Source of the DNA: Pontibaca salina
GTDB lineage: Bacteria; Pseudomonadota; Alphaproteobacteria; Rhodobacterales; Rhodobacteraceae
Assembly (NCBI RefSeq): GCF_016307205.1
Contig: NZ_JAEIJD010000001.1
Location: forward strand, 310,001 to 374,000
Length of the DNA stretch: 64,000 nucleotides
Reading direction: 5' to 3'
This document shows positions 27,942 through 36,720 of this stretch, in pieces. The notes beneath the pieces are model-generated. The model saw only the letters and a list, made by a program, of their open reading frames with translations. It did no database searches and had not been told where the DNA came from. Numbering within the stretch: position 1 is the stretch's first letter; each line of letters opens with the position of its first letter. Made by a program: the position numbers and the translations under genes.

Positions 27942-28350
27942 CTAGCCCGCGATCCGTACAACCAGCTCCAGAACCGACGGCCCCAGCGCCTCGACAATGC
28001 GGGCAACACCCTTCTCATTCGGATGGGTGCCATCATCCTGCAAAAAGGCCATCGCCTGCCCGGCTGTTGCTGTATCGCCAAGCCCCGCAAGAAAATTCGG
28101 CGCGTAAAGCACCTCATATTGCACAGCCAGATCAGGATAGATTCAGGATAGATGCTGTCGAGCACTGCTTGGTATTCGGCTCCATAATTTTTGGGCGCGG
28201 ACAGGCCGATCAGCACTACCTCGACGTCGGTCTTTTATGCGGCCGCAAGGATCGTGCGCAGGTTGGCACGCGATCTGACCATCATATCGGGGGGATTGGG
28301 GCCACCGTGCTAGCTTCGCTGGTCTTCGTCTGGCACACGCCGCGACGCGC
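27942..28350 (-). pseudogene. Arylesterase / TesA-like SGNH hydrolase, broken
   Basis: Remnant of an SGNH-type arylesterase or lysophospholipase. The C-terminal part reads QYEVLYAPNFLAGLGD and DGTHPNEKGVARIVEALG, with the catalytic Asp-x2-His of the family intact. The preceding piece in another frame reads VEVVLIGLSAPKNYGAEYQ and DSIYPE. An exact 11-bp tandem duplication at 28132-28153 joins the two frames; removing one copy restores DSIYPDLAVQYEVLYAPNF. A second defect is an in-frame TAA at 28235-28237. The N-terminal half with the nucleophile GDS motif is missing; traces (IPPDMMVRSRANLRTIL) reach about 28300, so the outer limit is approximate. Confidence 0.8.
28132..28153. repeat. Exact 11-bp tandem duplication in the arylesterase remnant
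   Basis: The unit TCAGGATAGAT occurs twice head to tail at 28132-28142 and 28143-28153. As 11 is not a multiple of three, it shifts the reading frame of the esterase. The two copies are identical, suggesting a recent slippage event. Confidence 0.95.
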
Positions 28351-28511
28351 CCGGCACTGGCTTCTACGCGGGTGCGAGTGACGCCCTGCCTGCACTGCGC
28401 GCTACAGAGCTTGTCACATGGTCACCGACCCACCGCTGTCCGGCTCCCGGCACTGTGCCATCCGGCCAACTCCTGATTGACATATAGCAATTGGCTCAGC
28501 ACAACCACGCC

Positions 28512-29075
28512 ATGACACCCGATCCATATTTCTTCGGCTATGGCAGCCTCGTGAACCGCACCACTCACGACTTCCCCGATCCGCGCCCGGCCCGGCTACA
28601 TGGCTGGCGGCGCAGCTGGTGCCATACCGATCTGCACCCGGTGGCGTTCCTGACCGCCATCCGTGACCAAGACAGCGCGATCGATGGCCTGATCGCCCAT
28701 GTCCCCGGCGGCGACTGGGCGGCCCTGGATGAACGCGAACACGCCTATGACCGCGTTCCCGCAACGGATAGCGTCACCCATAGCGAAAAGGCGGGCATCG
28801 AAATCGCTGTCTATGCGGTCCCAGACCGCGCCCGCAGCAGTGCAAATGCGCGCCACTCGATCCTGCTCAGCTATCTCGACGTGGTGATACAGGGCTATCT
28901 GCGTGAATTCGGCGTTGACGGCGTCGCGCAGTTCTTCGCCACCACCGACGGTTGGGACGCGCCGATCCTCGACGATCGCGCCGCGCCCCGCTATCCCCGT
29001 CATCGCAAGCTCAGCACAGACGAGACCGCCCTTGTTGACCACCATATCGCCGCAATCGGTGCTACAGTGCGGTGA
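28512..29075 (+). CDS. Gamma-glutamylcyclotransferase-like (AIG2-fold) protein
   Basis: A 187-residue protein with the BtrG/AIG2 entry motif FFGYGSLVNRTTH and the central strand-helix region (LHGWRRSWCHTDLHPVAFLTAI; LDEREHAYDRVPA). The E in DEREHAYDR is the probable general acid/base of the fold. Typical substrates are gamma-glutamyl peptides, but many bacterial members are uncharacterised. ATG 28512 is used; a TTG at 28491 would add seven residues. Confidence 0.82.
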   Translation: MTPDPYFFGYGSLVNRTTHDFPDPRPARLHGWRRSWCHTDLHPVAFLTAIRDQDSAIDGLIAHVPGGDWAALDEREHAYDRVPATDSVTHSEKAGIEIAVYAVPDRARSSANARHSILLSYLDVVIQGYLREFGVDGVAQFFATTDGWDAPILDDRAAPRYPRHRKLSTDETALVDHHIAAIGATVR

Positions 29076-29085
29076 CGCGGCGCTA

Positions 29086-29125
29086 CTTCTTCTTGCCGAA
29101 AAATATCCCCGCCGGAGGCTCCCGC
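29086..29125. repeat. Copy 1 of a dispersed intergenic element
   Basis: Begins CTTCTTCTTGCCGAAAAAT, then ATCCCC and a GC-rich GCCGGAGGC-type inverted segment. It starts 11 bases after a stop codon. A near-identical head is found at 40926, also just after a gene. The similarity outside genes suggests a dispersed roseobacter repeat, perhaps an RNA 3'-end element. Confidence 0.6.
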
Positions 29126-29149
29126 AAGATCCACTGACGCGCCGGTGGA

Positions 29150-30475
29150 CTAATCGCGCCCCCGCACCACCTGTAGCAGTGGCATCAGCGTGGCCATCTC
29201 GGGCCCCCGCTCCTGCCCGGTCAACGCCTTGCGCAGCGGCATGAACAATCCCTTACCCTTGCGTCCGGTCGCGGTCTTGACCGCAGTGGTCCAGTCCGCC
29301 CAGCTTTCCGGCCCATAGGGGGGCGGTGGCAATAGGGCCATCGCCTGCGCGATAAACTCGCGATCCTCATCTGCCACCAGCGGCTCGACGCCATCGCGGC
29401 ACAGCGCCCACCAGCCAGCAAGATCCTGCAGCGTGGTTATATTATCGCGCGCCATCGCCCAGAAAGGCGCAGCCTGATCGTCTGGTACGCCGGCCGCCGC
29501 AACTTCCGCGCGCACCGCATCCAGATCCAGCCCATGCAAATAGCGCGCCGTCAGCGGAAACAGATCTTTCACGTCAAAGCGCGTCGAGGCCGAACTGAAC
29601 CGTGCGATATCGAACCCCTCAATCAGGTCCGCCATGTCATGACGCAACTCGACCGGATCGCTTGACCCCAGACGTGCCAGAAGGCTTAACAACGCCATCG
29701 GCTGCACCCCCTGTTCGCGAAGGTCGCGCAACGCTAGGGTGCCCAAGCGCTTGCTCAGCGATTCACCCTGTGGACCTGTCAGCAAGGAATGATGGGCAAA
29801 GCGGGGCGGTGTGACACCCAAGGCCTGCATGATCTGGATTTGCGTCGCCGTATTTGTCACGTGATCCGAGCCGCGAACCACATCTGTGACGTTCATCTCG
29901 GCGTCATCGACAACCGAGGCCAGCGTATAAAGAAATTGCCCATCGCCCCGGATCAGCACCGGGTCACTAACGCTGCTGGCGTCGATGGAAACATCGCCCA
30001 AGATCCCATCGGTCCATTCGATCCGCTGGTGATCCAGCTTGAACCGCCACACGCCATCGCCGCGCTCGGCCCGCAGCGCTTCGCGTTCGGCTTCGCTCAG
30101 ATCCAGCGCCGCGCGATCATAGACCGGCGGGCGGCCCATATTCAGTTGTTTCTTGCGCTTGAGGTCTAGTTCGGTGGGCGTCTCGAACGCCTCGTAGAAC
30201 CGGCCCATGTCGCGCAGTTGGTCAGCGGCCTCGTGATAGCGGTCCAGACGCTGTGACTGCCGCTCGACCCGATCCCAATGTAGGCCCAGCCACTCAAGAT
30301 CTTCCTTGATCGCATCGACATATTCTTCCTTCGACCGCTCTGGGTCGGTATCGTCAATGCGCAAGATGAACGTGCCCCCCGCTTTGCGGGCGATCAGGAA
30401 GTTCATCAAGGCGGTGCGCAGATTGCCGACATGGATATAACCGGTCGGGGACGGGGCAAAACGGGTGGTTGTCAT
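29150..30475 (-). CDS. gltX: Glutamate-tRNA ligase
   Basis: A class I glutamyl-tRNA synthetase of 441 residues. HIGH motif: RFAPSPTGYIHVGNLRTA; KMSKS motif: GESLSKRLG; the LRIDDTDPERSKEEY segment is standard. At 441 residues it is a little shorter than typical GltX. Many Rhodobacteraceae carry two GltX paralogues, one acting on tRNA-Gln in organisms lacking GlnRS; which this is cannot be told here. ATG 30475 follows GGAG. Confidence 0.95.
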   Translation of the reverse strand: MTTTRFAPSPTGYIHVGNLRTALMNFLIARKAGGTFILRIDDTDPERSKEEYVDAIKEDLEWLGLHWDRVERQSQRLDRYHEAADQLRDMGRFYEAFETPTELDLKRKKQLNMGRPPVYDRAALDLSEAEREALRAERGDGVWRFKLDHQRIEWTDGILGDVSIDASSVSDPVLIRGDGQFLYTLASVVDDAEMNVTDVVRGSDHVTNTATQIQIMQALGVTPPRFAHHSLLTGPQGESLSKRLGTLALRDLREQGVQPMALLSLLARLGSSDPVELRHDMADLIEGFDIARFSSASTRFDVKDLFPLTARYLHGLDLDAVRAEVAAAGVPDDQAAPFWAMARDNITTLQDLAGWWALCRDGVEPLVADEDREFIAQAMALLPPPPYGPESWADWTTAVKTATGRKGKGLFMPLRKALTGQERGPEMATLMPLLQVVRGRD

Positions 30476-30631
30476 GGGACTCTCCTGTTGTCGCGCCATC
30501 TGTCACAGAGAGGCGGATTTGTCCAGTTCACAGCTTCACTGCAAGATCACGGGATTGTTGGGCGTTACCGGGTGGCAGACGGTAAAGACCACGTTATCAT
30601 CGGAGGGTTTCCCAAGGAAAGGATGCCGATC

Positions 30632-31558
30632 ATGACACGCCAATCGCTCCGCCTGTCCCGCCGCGCCGCATTGACCGGTGCCGCAGCCCTGCCCCTTGCC
30701 TCGCTGACCGGCACCGCCCGCGCCAGCGCCGACATGCAGGGCGTCGGCCTCGCGCCCTGGACCCGCGTGAAACTGGGCGAATTCGAGGTGACGACCCTGC
30801 TTGCTGGGACGCGCAGCGCCGATGACCCGCAGGCCGTTTTCGGCCTGAACGTCAGCGACACGGAGTTCGCAAAGGTTTCGAAAGCGGCCAATATTCCCGC
30901 CGACAAATCGCAGTTTTTCTTCACTCCCACACTGGTCAATACTGGCACCGAATTGATCCTGTTCGACACGGGCCTGAACGCCGATGGTACCACTGCGGCC
31001 CTGTCCGCAGCCGGGTATGCGCCCGAACAGGTGGACAAGGTGGTGCTGACCCATATGCATCCTGACCATATCGGCGGGTTGATGCGCAGCGGCGCACCGA
31101 CCTATGAAAACGCGGATTACGTGACCGGGGCGGTTGAATTTAACGCATGGGACATGTCCGGCGACGAGACCTTCGAGGCGCAGATGCGCCCGCTGGCCGA
31201 GCAGACCGAATTCGTCGAGGACGGTGCCAGCATCGCCAGCGGCATCACCGCAATGGCCGCTTTTGGTCACACGCCGGGCCATATGGCGTTCCTGCTGGAT
31301 AGCGGCGACAAGCAGCTGCTGATCGGCGCAGACTTCACCAACCATTACGTCTGGTCGCTGGCGCATCCCGATTGGGAGGTGCGCTTTGACCGCGACAAGG
31401 CGATGGCTGCCAAGACGCGCCGCCGTCTGCTTGACATGCTGGCCGCCGAAAGAATGCCGTTCATCGGCTATCACATGCCATGGCCCGGCATCGGCTATGT
31501 CGAGACGCGCAACAAGGCGTTTCACTATGTCCCGCACAGCTATCAACTGCTGTTGTAG
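30632..31558 (+). CDS. Tat-exported MBL-fold metallohydrolase
   Basis: A 308-residue metallo-beta-lactamase-fold protein with a twin-arginine signal (RLSRRAALTGAAALPLASL, cleavage near ARASA). The metal site motif is LTHMHPDHIGG (H-x-H-x-D-H), followed by HTPGHMAFLL and LIGADF, so both zinc ions can be ligated. Homologous folds include lactonases and glyoxalase-like enzymes; the substrate is not readable. ATG 30632 has AAGGAAAGG upstream. It is divergent from gltX. Confidence 0.88.
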   Translation: MTRQSLRLSRRAALTGAAALPLASLTGTARASADMQGVGLAPWTRVKLGEFEVTTLLAGTRSADDPQAVFGLNVSDTEFAKVSKAANIPADKSQFFFTPTLVNTGTELILFDTGLNADGTTAALSAAGYAPEQVDKVVLTHMHPDHIGGLMRSGAPTYENADYVTGAVEFNAWDMSGDETFEAQMRPLAEQTEFVEDGASIASGITAMAAFGHTPGHMAFLLDSGDKQLLIGADFTNHYVWSLAHPDWEVRFDRDKAMAAKTRRRLLDMLAAERMPFIGYHMPWPGIGYVETRNKAFHYVPHSYQLLL

Positions 31559-31635
31559 CTGCATGTGCAATCGGCTCAGGCCGCGTTCCCCGTGCACGCC
31601 GACGGTCGGTCCTGCCCCGGCAAGGCAGGCCGCCG

Positions 31636-33294
31636 TCAGGAGCGGTCGCGCCAGCGGTTGACGATTGGATAGCGCCGGTCAAGCCAAAACGCCCGGTCGC
31701 TCAACCGGGGTCCCGGCGCGGATTGGAACCGCTTGTATTCACTGGCATAGATCAGCGCCTCGACCTTTTGCGCCACATCGCGGTCGAATCCGGCAGCAAC
31801 GCAATCGGCGATTGATCCGTCTGCGTCGATCAGGATGCTCAGGATTGCGTCCAGTTCGGTATAATCCGGCAGACTGTCGCTGTCCTTCTGATCGGCGCGC
31901 AATTCGGCGCTCGGCGGTTTGTCGATCACACGGGGCGGGATCACCTCGCCCGCCGGTCCCTTCATCCAATCGCGATGATTTTCGTTGCGCCAGCGGCAGA
32001 TCTCGAAGACCCGCGTCTTGTAGAGATCCTTGATCGGGTTATAGCCGCCCGCCATGTCGCCATAGATCGTGGCATAGCCCACGGCGACCTCGGACTTGTT
32101 GCCGGTGGTCAGCAACATGCCACCAAATTTGTTGGACAGCGCCATCAGCAACAGCCCGCGCAGACGCGATTGGATGTTTTCCTCGGTCAGGTCGGGCTGC
32201 GTGCCCGCGAACAGCGGGGCCAGCGTATCGGTCACCGCCGCGCGTGCCTCGGTGATCGGCACCACATCATAACGACAGCCCAACGCCCGTGCGACCGCCT
32301 CGCCATCCTCGAGCGAGCTTTGCGAGGTGTATTCCGAAGGCAACATCACACCGTGTACGTGGTCTGGGCCCAAGGCATCGGCGGCGATGGCCGCGACAAT
32401 CGCGCTATCCAGCCCGCCCGACAGACCTAATAGCACGTTTTGCATGCCGCTTTTGGCCATATAATCGCGCAAGGCCGTGACCATCACGCGATAGTCCTGC
32501 TCCAGCGGATCAGGTCTTCGGTGTTTCCCGCCCGCGACAATTCGCCAGCCCTCCGGCCCGCGCTCCAGATCGACATGCGCCAGCGCGCTGTCAAACAGCG
32601 ACATCTGGAAGGCCAGTTCGCCGCCCGGATTGAGCCCGAAACTGCCACCATCGAACACCTGATCATCCTGCCCGCCGGTCATGTTCAGGTAAATCAGCGG
32701 CAACCCGGTCTCGATCACGCGTGCAACCATGTGATTCAGCCGCATTTCCCAACGCCCCCGGTAATAGGGCGAGCCGTTCGGCACCAACAGAAATTCGGCG
32801 CCGCTTTCCTCCAGCGTTTCGGCCACATCCTCGTTCCACGCGTCCTCGCAGATCGGGCTGCCAATGCGCACATCGCCCACCGCATATGGACCGGCCAGCG
32901 GCCCCGGTGCGAATACCCGCGCTTCGTCGAACACGCTTTCATTGGGCAAGTGGTGTTTTTTGACGACGCGGGAAATCTTGCCGCCTTGCAGGATGAAATA
33001 GCCGTTGAACAGCTCAGTGCCTTCCACCCATGGCCCGCCAATCGCCAGCGCCGGACCCTCGGCGCAGTCTGCGGCCAGCGTCTCCAGCGTCTTGATCGCA
33101 TCCGCGTAGAACGCTGGCTTCATCACCAGATCCTGCGCATTATATCCGGCGATGAACATCTCGGGCAGCGCCACCAGATCGGCGTCTGCCGCCTTGCCCT
33201 GCTCCCAAGCGTCGCGCGCCTTGATGGCGTTGCCCGCCAGATCGCCCACGACCGGGTTCAGTTGCGCCAATGTTACGCGGAAACGGTCTGTCAT
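31636..33294 (-). CDS. nadE: NAD+ synthase, glutamine-hydrolysing
   Basis: Last step of NAD synthesis, amidating deamido-NAD with ammonia from glutamine. The 552-residue protein fuses an N-terminal nitrilase-fold glutaminase with E (ALPEMFIAGY), K (VKKHHLPN) and nucleophile C (SPICEDAWNED), to a C-terminal synthetase with the PP-loop GLSGGLDSAIVAAI and YATIYGDMAGGYNPIKDLYKT. It complements nadD in the window. ATG 33294 fits the family; the frame extends upstream without support. Confidence 0.96.
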   Translation of the reverse strand: MTDRFRVTLAQLNPVVGDLAGNAIKARDAWEQGKAADADLVALPEMFIAGYNAQDLVMKPAFYADAIKTLETLAADCAEGPALAIGGPWVEGTELFNGYFILQGGKISRVVKKHHLPNESVFDEARVFAPGPLAGPYAVGDVRIGSPICEDAWNEDVAETLEESGAEFLLVPNGSPYYRGRWEMRLNHMVARVIETGLPLIYLNMTGGQDDQVFDGGSFGLNPGGELAFQMSLFDSALAHVDLERGPEGWRIVAGGKHRRPDPLEQDYRVMVTALRDYMAKSGMQNVLLGLSGGLDSAIVAAIAADALGPDHVHGVMLPSEYTSQSSLEDGEAVARALGCRYDVVPITEARAAVTDTLAPLFAGTQPDLTEENIQSRLRGLLLMALSNKFGGMLLTTGNKSEVAVGYATIYGDMAGGYNPIKDLYKTRVFEICRWRNENHRDWMKGPAGEVIPPRVIDKPPSAELRADQKDSDSLPDYTELDAILSILIDADGSIADCVAAGFDRDVAQKVEALIYASEYKRFQSAPGPRLSDRAFWLDRRYPIVNRWRDRS

Positions 33295-33455
33295 GTCTTG
33301 CCCCCTATTGCTGGGTTTCTCCCGTCGTTTAGCAGATCGTCCGGCAAGTGAAAGCGTCTTGCGCCGAAAGACATTGCCCCTCGCACCCCGCTCGCTTAAT
33401 TTCGCGCCAAAATCGCCCGTCGCAGGGGCGTCACGAACTTTCAGCAGGATACGGC

Positions 33456-34883
33456 ATGGGAAACGCGCGCACGGCAGCAATCGCATTGGTCGCAGGACTG
33501 GCCCTGTCCGGTGGCGCCTTGGCGCAGAACGGACAGGTACGGACCTCGCAGGACGATATCGGCGGTGTCTACACGGGCACGTTCAAGGGCGGATTACAGC
33601 ACGGCACCGGTACCTATCGCCTGCCCAACGGGTACGAATATAGCGGCGAATGGGCCGAAGGTGAGATCCGCGGCACCGGCGTTGCGCGCTTTCCCAACGG
33701 ATCGGTTTACGAAGGACAGTTCGCGGAGGGCAAACCCCATGGCGCGGGCAAGATCATCTTTTCCGACGGCGGCACCTATGAGGGCGACTGGGTCGATGGC
33801 GTGATCGAAGGTGAAGGCATCGCCACCTATGCCAACGGTGTCCGTTATGAGGGCAGTTTCCAGAACGCGAAACATCATGGCAAGGGCATCATGACCAGCC
33901 CCGGCGGCTATCGCTACGAGGGCGACTGGCTGGATGGCGACAAACAGGGCATCGCCACCATCACCTATCCCGATGGCGCGGTCTATCAGGGTGGCGTCGC
34001 TTCGGGCGAGCGTTCGGGGCCGGGCACGCTGACCCTGCCCGATGGCCTGACCTATGTCGGTCCGTGGACGGACGGCCAGATTAACGGCACCGGGACCCTG
34101 ACCTTGCCCAATGGCGACGTGTACGAGGGCGAATTGGCCGCCGGAAAGCGCGCCGGCAACGGGCGCATGATCTATGCCAATGGCGACACCTATCTCGGCG
34201 ACTTCCACAATGACCGCCGCGAGGGCCAGGGGACCTTCAGCGGCAAGGACGGGTTTGTCTATAGCGGCGCATGGCTTGCGGGCCAGATCGAGGGGGAGGG
34301 CCAGGCCACCTATCCCGGTGGATCGGTCTATATCGGGCAATTCCGCGACGGTCTGGCCGATGGCACGGGCAAGATCACCTATCCCGATGGCAAGACCTAC
34401 GAGGGCGACTGGGTTGCCGGCGTTATCGAGGGCGAGGGCCGCGCCGAATATGCCGATGGGGTCATCTATCAAGGCGAGTTCAAGGATGCGCGCAGCCATG
34501 GCCAAGGTACCATGACTTACCCTGATGGATACCGCTATGAGGGCGCATGGCGGGATGGCCAGCGCCACGGCACGGGCACCGCAACCTATGCCGACGGCTC
34601 AGTCTATACCGGGCAGTTCGTCAATGGTCAGCGCGAAGGCACGGGCGAAATCGTCATGGCCGATGGTTTTCGCTATGCCGGAGAATGGAATAACGGCGAA
34701 ATCAACGGCTTAGGCGTCGCGACCTATGCCAATGGCGATGTCTATGAAGGCATGTTCAGCAAGGGCAAGCGCCAGGGCGAAGGCACGATGCGCTATGCCA
34801 GCGGCAAAATCGTTTCTGGTGAATGGCAGGATAACGAACTGGCCCGCAACGAGACCGATGTCAGCGTTCCGCAGGAAGATTGA
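33456..34883 (+). CDS. Secreted MORN-repeat protein
   Basis: A 475-residue protein with a Sec signal (MGNARTAAIALVAGLALSGG, cleavage after ALA) and 18 full MORN repeats plus one partial, about 23 residues each, covering nearly the whole mature chain. Repeats alternate between a Y-x-G-x-F type with a basic loop (GKPHGAG, GKRAGNG, GQREGTG) and a Y-x-G-x-W type with an acidic loop (GVIEGEG, GQIEGEG). It ends with an acidic tail. MORN proteins bind lipids or proteins and act as scaffolds; no enzymatic domain is present. ATG 33456 follows AGGAT. Periplasmic location is inferred from the signal. Confidence 0.9.
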   Translation: MGNARTAAIALVAGLALSGGALAQNGQVRTSQDDIGGVYTGTFKGGLQHGTGTYRLPNGYEYSGEWAEGEIRGTGVARFPNGSVYEGQFAEGKPHGAGKIIFSDGGTYEGDWVDGVIEGEGIATYANGVRYEGSFQNAKHHGKGIMTSPGGYRYEGDWLDGDKQGIATITYPDGAVYQGGVASGERSGPGTLTLPDGLTYVGPWTDGQINGTGTLTLPNGDVYEGELAAGKRAGNGRMIYANGDTYLGDFHNDRREGQGTFSGKDGFVYSGAWLAGQIEGEGQATYPGGSVYIGQFRDGLADGTGKITYPDGKTYEGDWVAGVIEGEGRAEYADGVIYQGEFKDARSHGQGTMTYPDGYRYEGAWRDGQRHGTGTATYADGSVYTGQFVNGQREGTGEIVMADGFRYAGEWNNGEINGLGVATYANGDVYEGMFSKGKRQGEGTMRYASGKIVSGEWQDNELARNETDVSVPQED

Positions 34884-34985
34884 CCTGGTTTTTCAGGTCT
34901 GAAGCGGCTGCGACGCACGCTATGATATGGCATTAACCGCCACGTCCGCCTTGACCCGGAGCACCGCGCGGGGCATCACCCCGCC

Positions 34986-35324
34986 ATGTTGATCTACAAG
35001 ATTTTCCGTGCAGATGAATGGGCGGTTTTACAGGCCAATGGCGAAACCCGAGGCGCTCCGGTGGATGTTGCTGACGGGTTCGTACATTTCTCGACCGCCG
35101 CGCAGGTTGCTGAAACCGCTGCAAAACACTTCGCCAAAGCCGCGGGGCTGACATTGCTGGCCGTGGAGTCGGAGGCTCTGGGAGATGCCTTGAAATGGGA
35201 AGAATCCCGTGGCGGGGCTCTATTTCCCCATCTCTACCGCGAATTGCGGCTTGCCGATGTGCTCTGGGCAAAACCATTGCCGCTGATTGACGGAGCCCAT
35301 CGTTTTCCGGATGATCTGACATGA
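34986..35324 (+). CDS. DUF952-family protein
   Basis: A 112-residue protein opening [20 protein letters not shown], with the family segment [19 protein letters not shown] and the C-terminal [15 protein letters not shown]952 proteins have a fold related to ADP-ribosyl- and phosphotransferase-like domains, with no assigned function. The stop overlaps pyrD as ATGA, so it is co-translated with a pyrimidine gene. Confidence 0.88.
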   Translation: MLIYKIFRADEWAVLQANGETRGAPVDVADGFVHFSTAAQVAETAAKHFAKAAGLTLLAVESEALGDALKWEESRGGALFPHLYRELRLADVLWAKPLPLIDGAHRFPDDLT

Positions 35325-36379
35325 GCACCCTGGAACGCTCGGGGCTGGCGCTGCTGCGCCGTCTGAATCCGGAAACCGCCCATGGGCTGGCGATGCGCGG
35401 CTTGCGCGCGGGGCTGGTGCCGTTACCGGGGCCGATAACCTCGCTTCGCTTGCGCACGCAACTGGCGGGGCTGAACCTGCCCAACCCTGTCGGGCTGGCC
35501 GCCGGATTTGACAAGAATGCCGAAGCCCTGGACCCGCTGATACGGGCTGGGTTCGGTTTTATCGAAGTGGGCGCGGCAACGCCGCAGCCGCAACCGGGCA
35601 ACCCCCGTCCGCGGCTGTTCCGGTTGACGCAAGACCGCGCAGCGATAAACCGGTTCGGCTTCAATAATGACGGGATGCAGGCCATCGGCGCGCGGCTGGC
35701 GCGACGCCCCCGCAGCGGCGTGATCGGCCTCAATCTGGGTGCCAACAAAGACAGCAAGGATCGCATGGACGATTTCGCGCAAGTGCTGACCCATTGCGGC
35801 GACTCGCTGGATTTTGCCACAGTCAACGTGTCCTCGCCCAATACCGAAAAGCTGCGCGACCTGCAGGGCAAGGCGGCGCTGACAGATTTGCTGCAAGGCG
35901 TGATCGACGCGCGCGATGCGCTGCCCTGCGCGATCCCGATATTTCTGAAAATCGCGCCGGATCTGAGCGACCCGGAATTGGCCGATATTGTCGAAGTCGC
36001 CCGCGAAACCGGGATCGACGCGATTATTGCAACCAATACAACTTTGATGCGTGACGGGTTGCATGGCCCGCATCGAGACGAGGCCGGAGGCCTATCGGGC
36101 GCGCCATTATTTGAGCGCTCGACCCGTGTTCTGGCCCGGCTTTCAGTGCTGACCGAAGGCCAGATTCCCCTGATCGGGGTCGGCGGGATCTCATCTGCCG
36201 AAGATGCCTATGCCAAGATCTGCGCCGGGGCGTCGGCGGTGCAACTCTACACGGCTTTGGTCTACGAGGGCCTGTCGCTGGCAGCACGTATTGTACATGG
36301 CTTGGAAGATCTGCTTGCGCGCGACGGCTTTGCCGATGTGGCGCAGGCCGTCGGCAGCAGACGTGAGGAATGGATATGA
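35321..36379 (+). CDS. pyrD: Dihydroorotate dehydrogenase (quinone), class 2
   Basis: Fourth step of de novo pyrimidine synthesis, oxidising dihydroorotate with membrane quinone. The 352-residue length and N-terminal amphipathic region ([20 protein letters not shown]) mark class 2. FMN-barrel motifs: [13 protein letters not shown], catalytic serine in [16 protein letters not shown], and [15 protein letters not shown]. It lies in a coupled set, DUF952-pyrD-arsC. Confidence 0.96.
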   Translation: MSTLERSGLALLRRLNPETAHGLAMRGLRAGLVPLPGPITSLRLRTQLAGLNLPNPVGLAAGFDKNAEALDPLIRAGFGFIEVGAATPQPQPGNPRPRLFRLTQDRAAINRFGFNNDGMQAIGARLARRPRSGVIGLNLGANKDSKDRMDDFAQVLTHCGDSLDFATVNVSSPNTEKLRDLQGKAALTDLLQGVIDARDALPCAIPIFLKIAPDLSDPELADIVEVARETGIDAIIATNTTLMRDGLHGPHRDEAGGLSGAPLFERSTRVLARLSVLTEGQIPLIGVGGISSAEDAYAKICAGASAVQLYTALVYEGLSLAARIVHGLEDLLARDGFADVAQAVGSRREEWI

Positions 36380-36720
36380 TCGAGCTTTGGCACAATCCGC
36401 GCTGTTCCAAGTCGCGTCAGGCGCTGGCGCTGCTGGAAGCGCGCGGCGCAAATCTAACCCTACGCCGCTATCTCGACGACCCGCCAACCCGGGCGCAGAT
36501 CGTCGCCGCGTGGGCGGCGTTGGGGCAGCCGCCGGTTGCAATCATGATGCGCACCGGCGAAGCGCGGTTCCGTGAACTCAGCCTGAGCACGTCGGACAGC
36601 GATGACAGCTTGCTGGACGCGATGGCGGCCAATCCGATTCTGATCGAACGTCCGCTGGCGATCCGTGGCCAGCGCGCGGTAATCGGGCGGCCACCGGAAA
36701 AAGTGCTGGACCTGCTATAA
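36376..36720 (+). CDS. ArsC-family thioredoxin-fold protein (YfgD/YffB type)
   Basis: A 114-residue protein beginning [17 protein letters not shown] with the catalytic-type cysteine in C-S-K-S, the [11 protein letters not shown] loop, and the terminal [23 protein letters not shown] characteristic of the glutaredoxin-coupled arsenate reductase family. Without ars genes nearby, arsenate reduction is unproven. ATG 36376 overlaps the pyrD stop as ATGA with GAGG seven bases upstream. It converges on and overlaps the MATE gene end by six bases. Confidence 0.88.
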   Translation: MIELWHNPRCSKSRQALALLEARGANLTLRRYLDDPPTRAQIVAAWAALGQPPVAIMMRTGEARFRELSLSTSDSDDSLLDAMAANPILIERPLAIRGQRAVIGRPPEKVLDLL

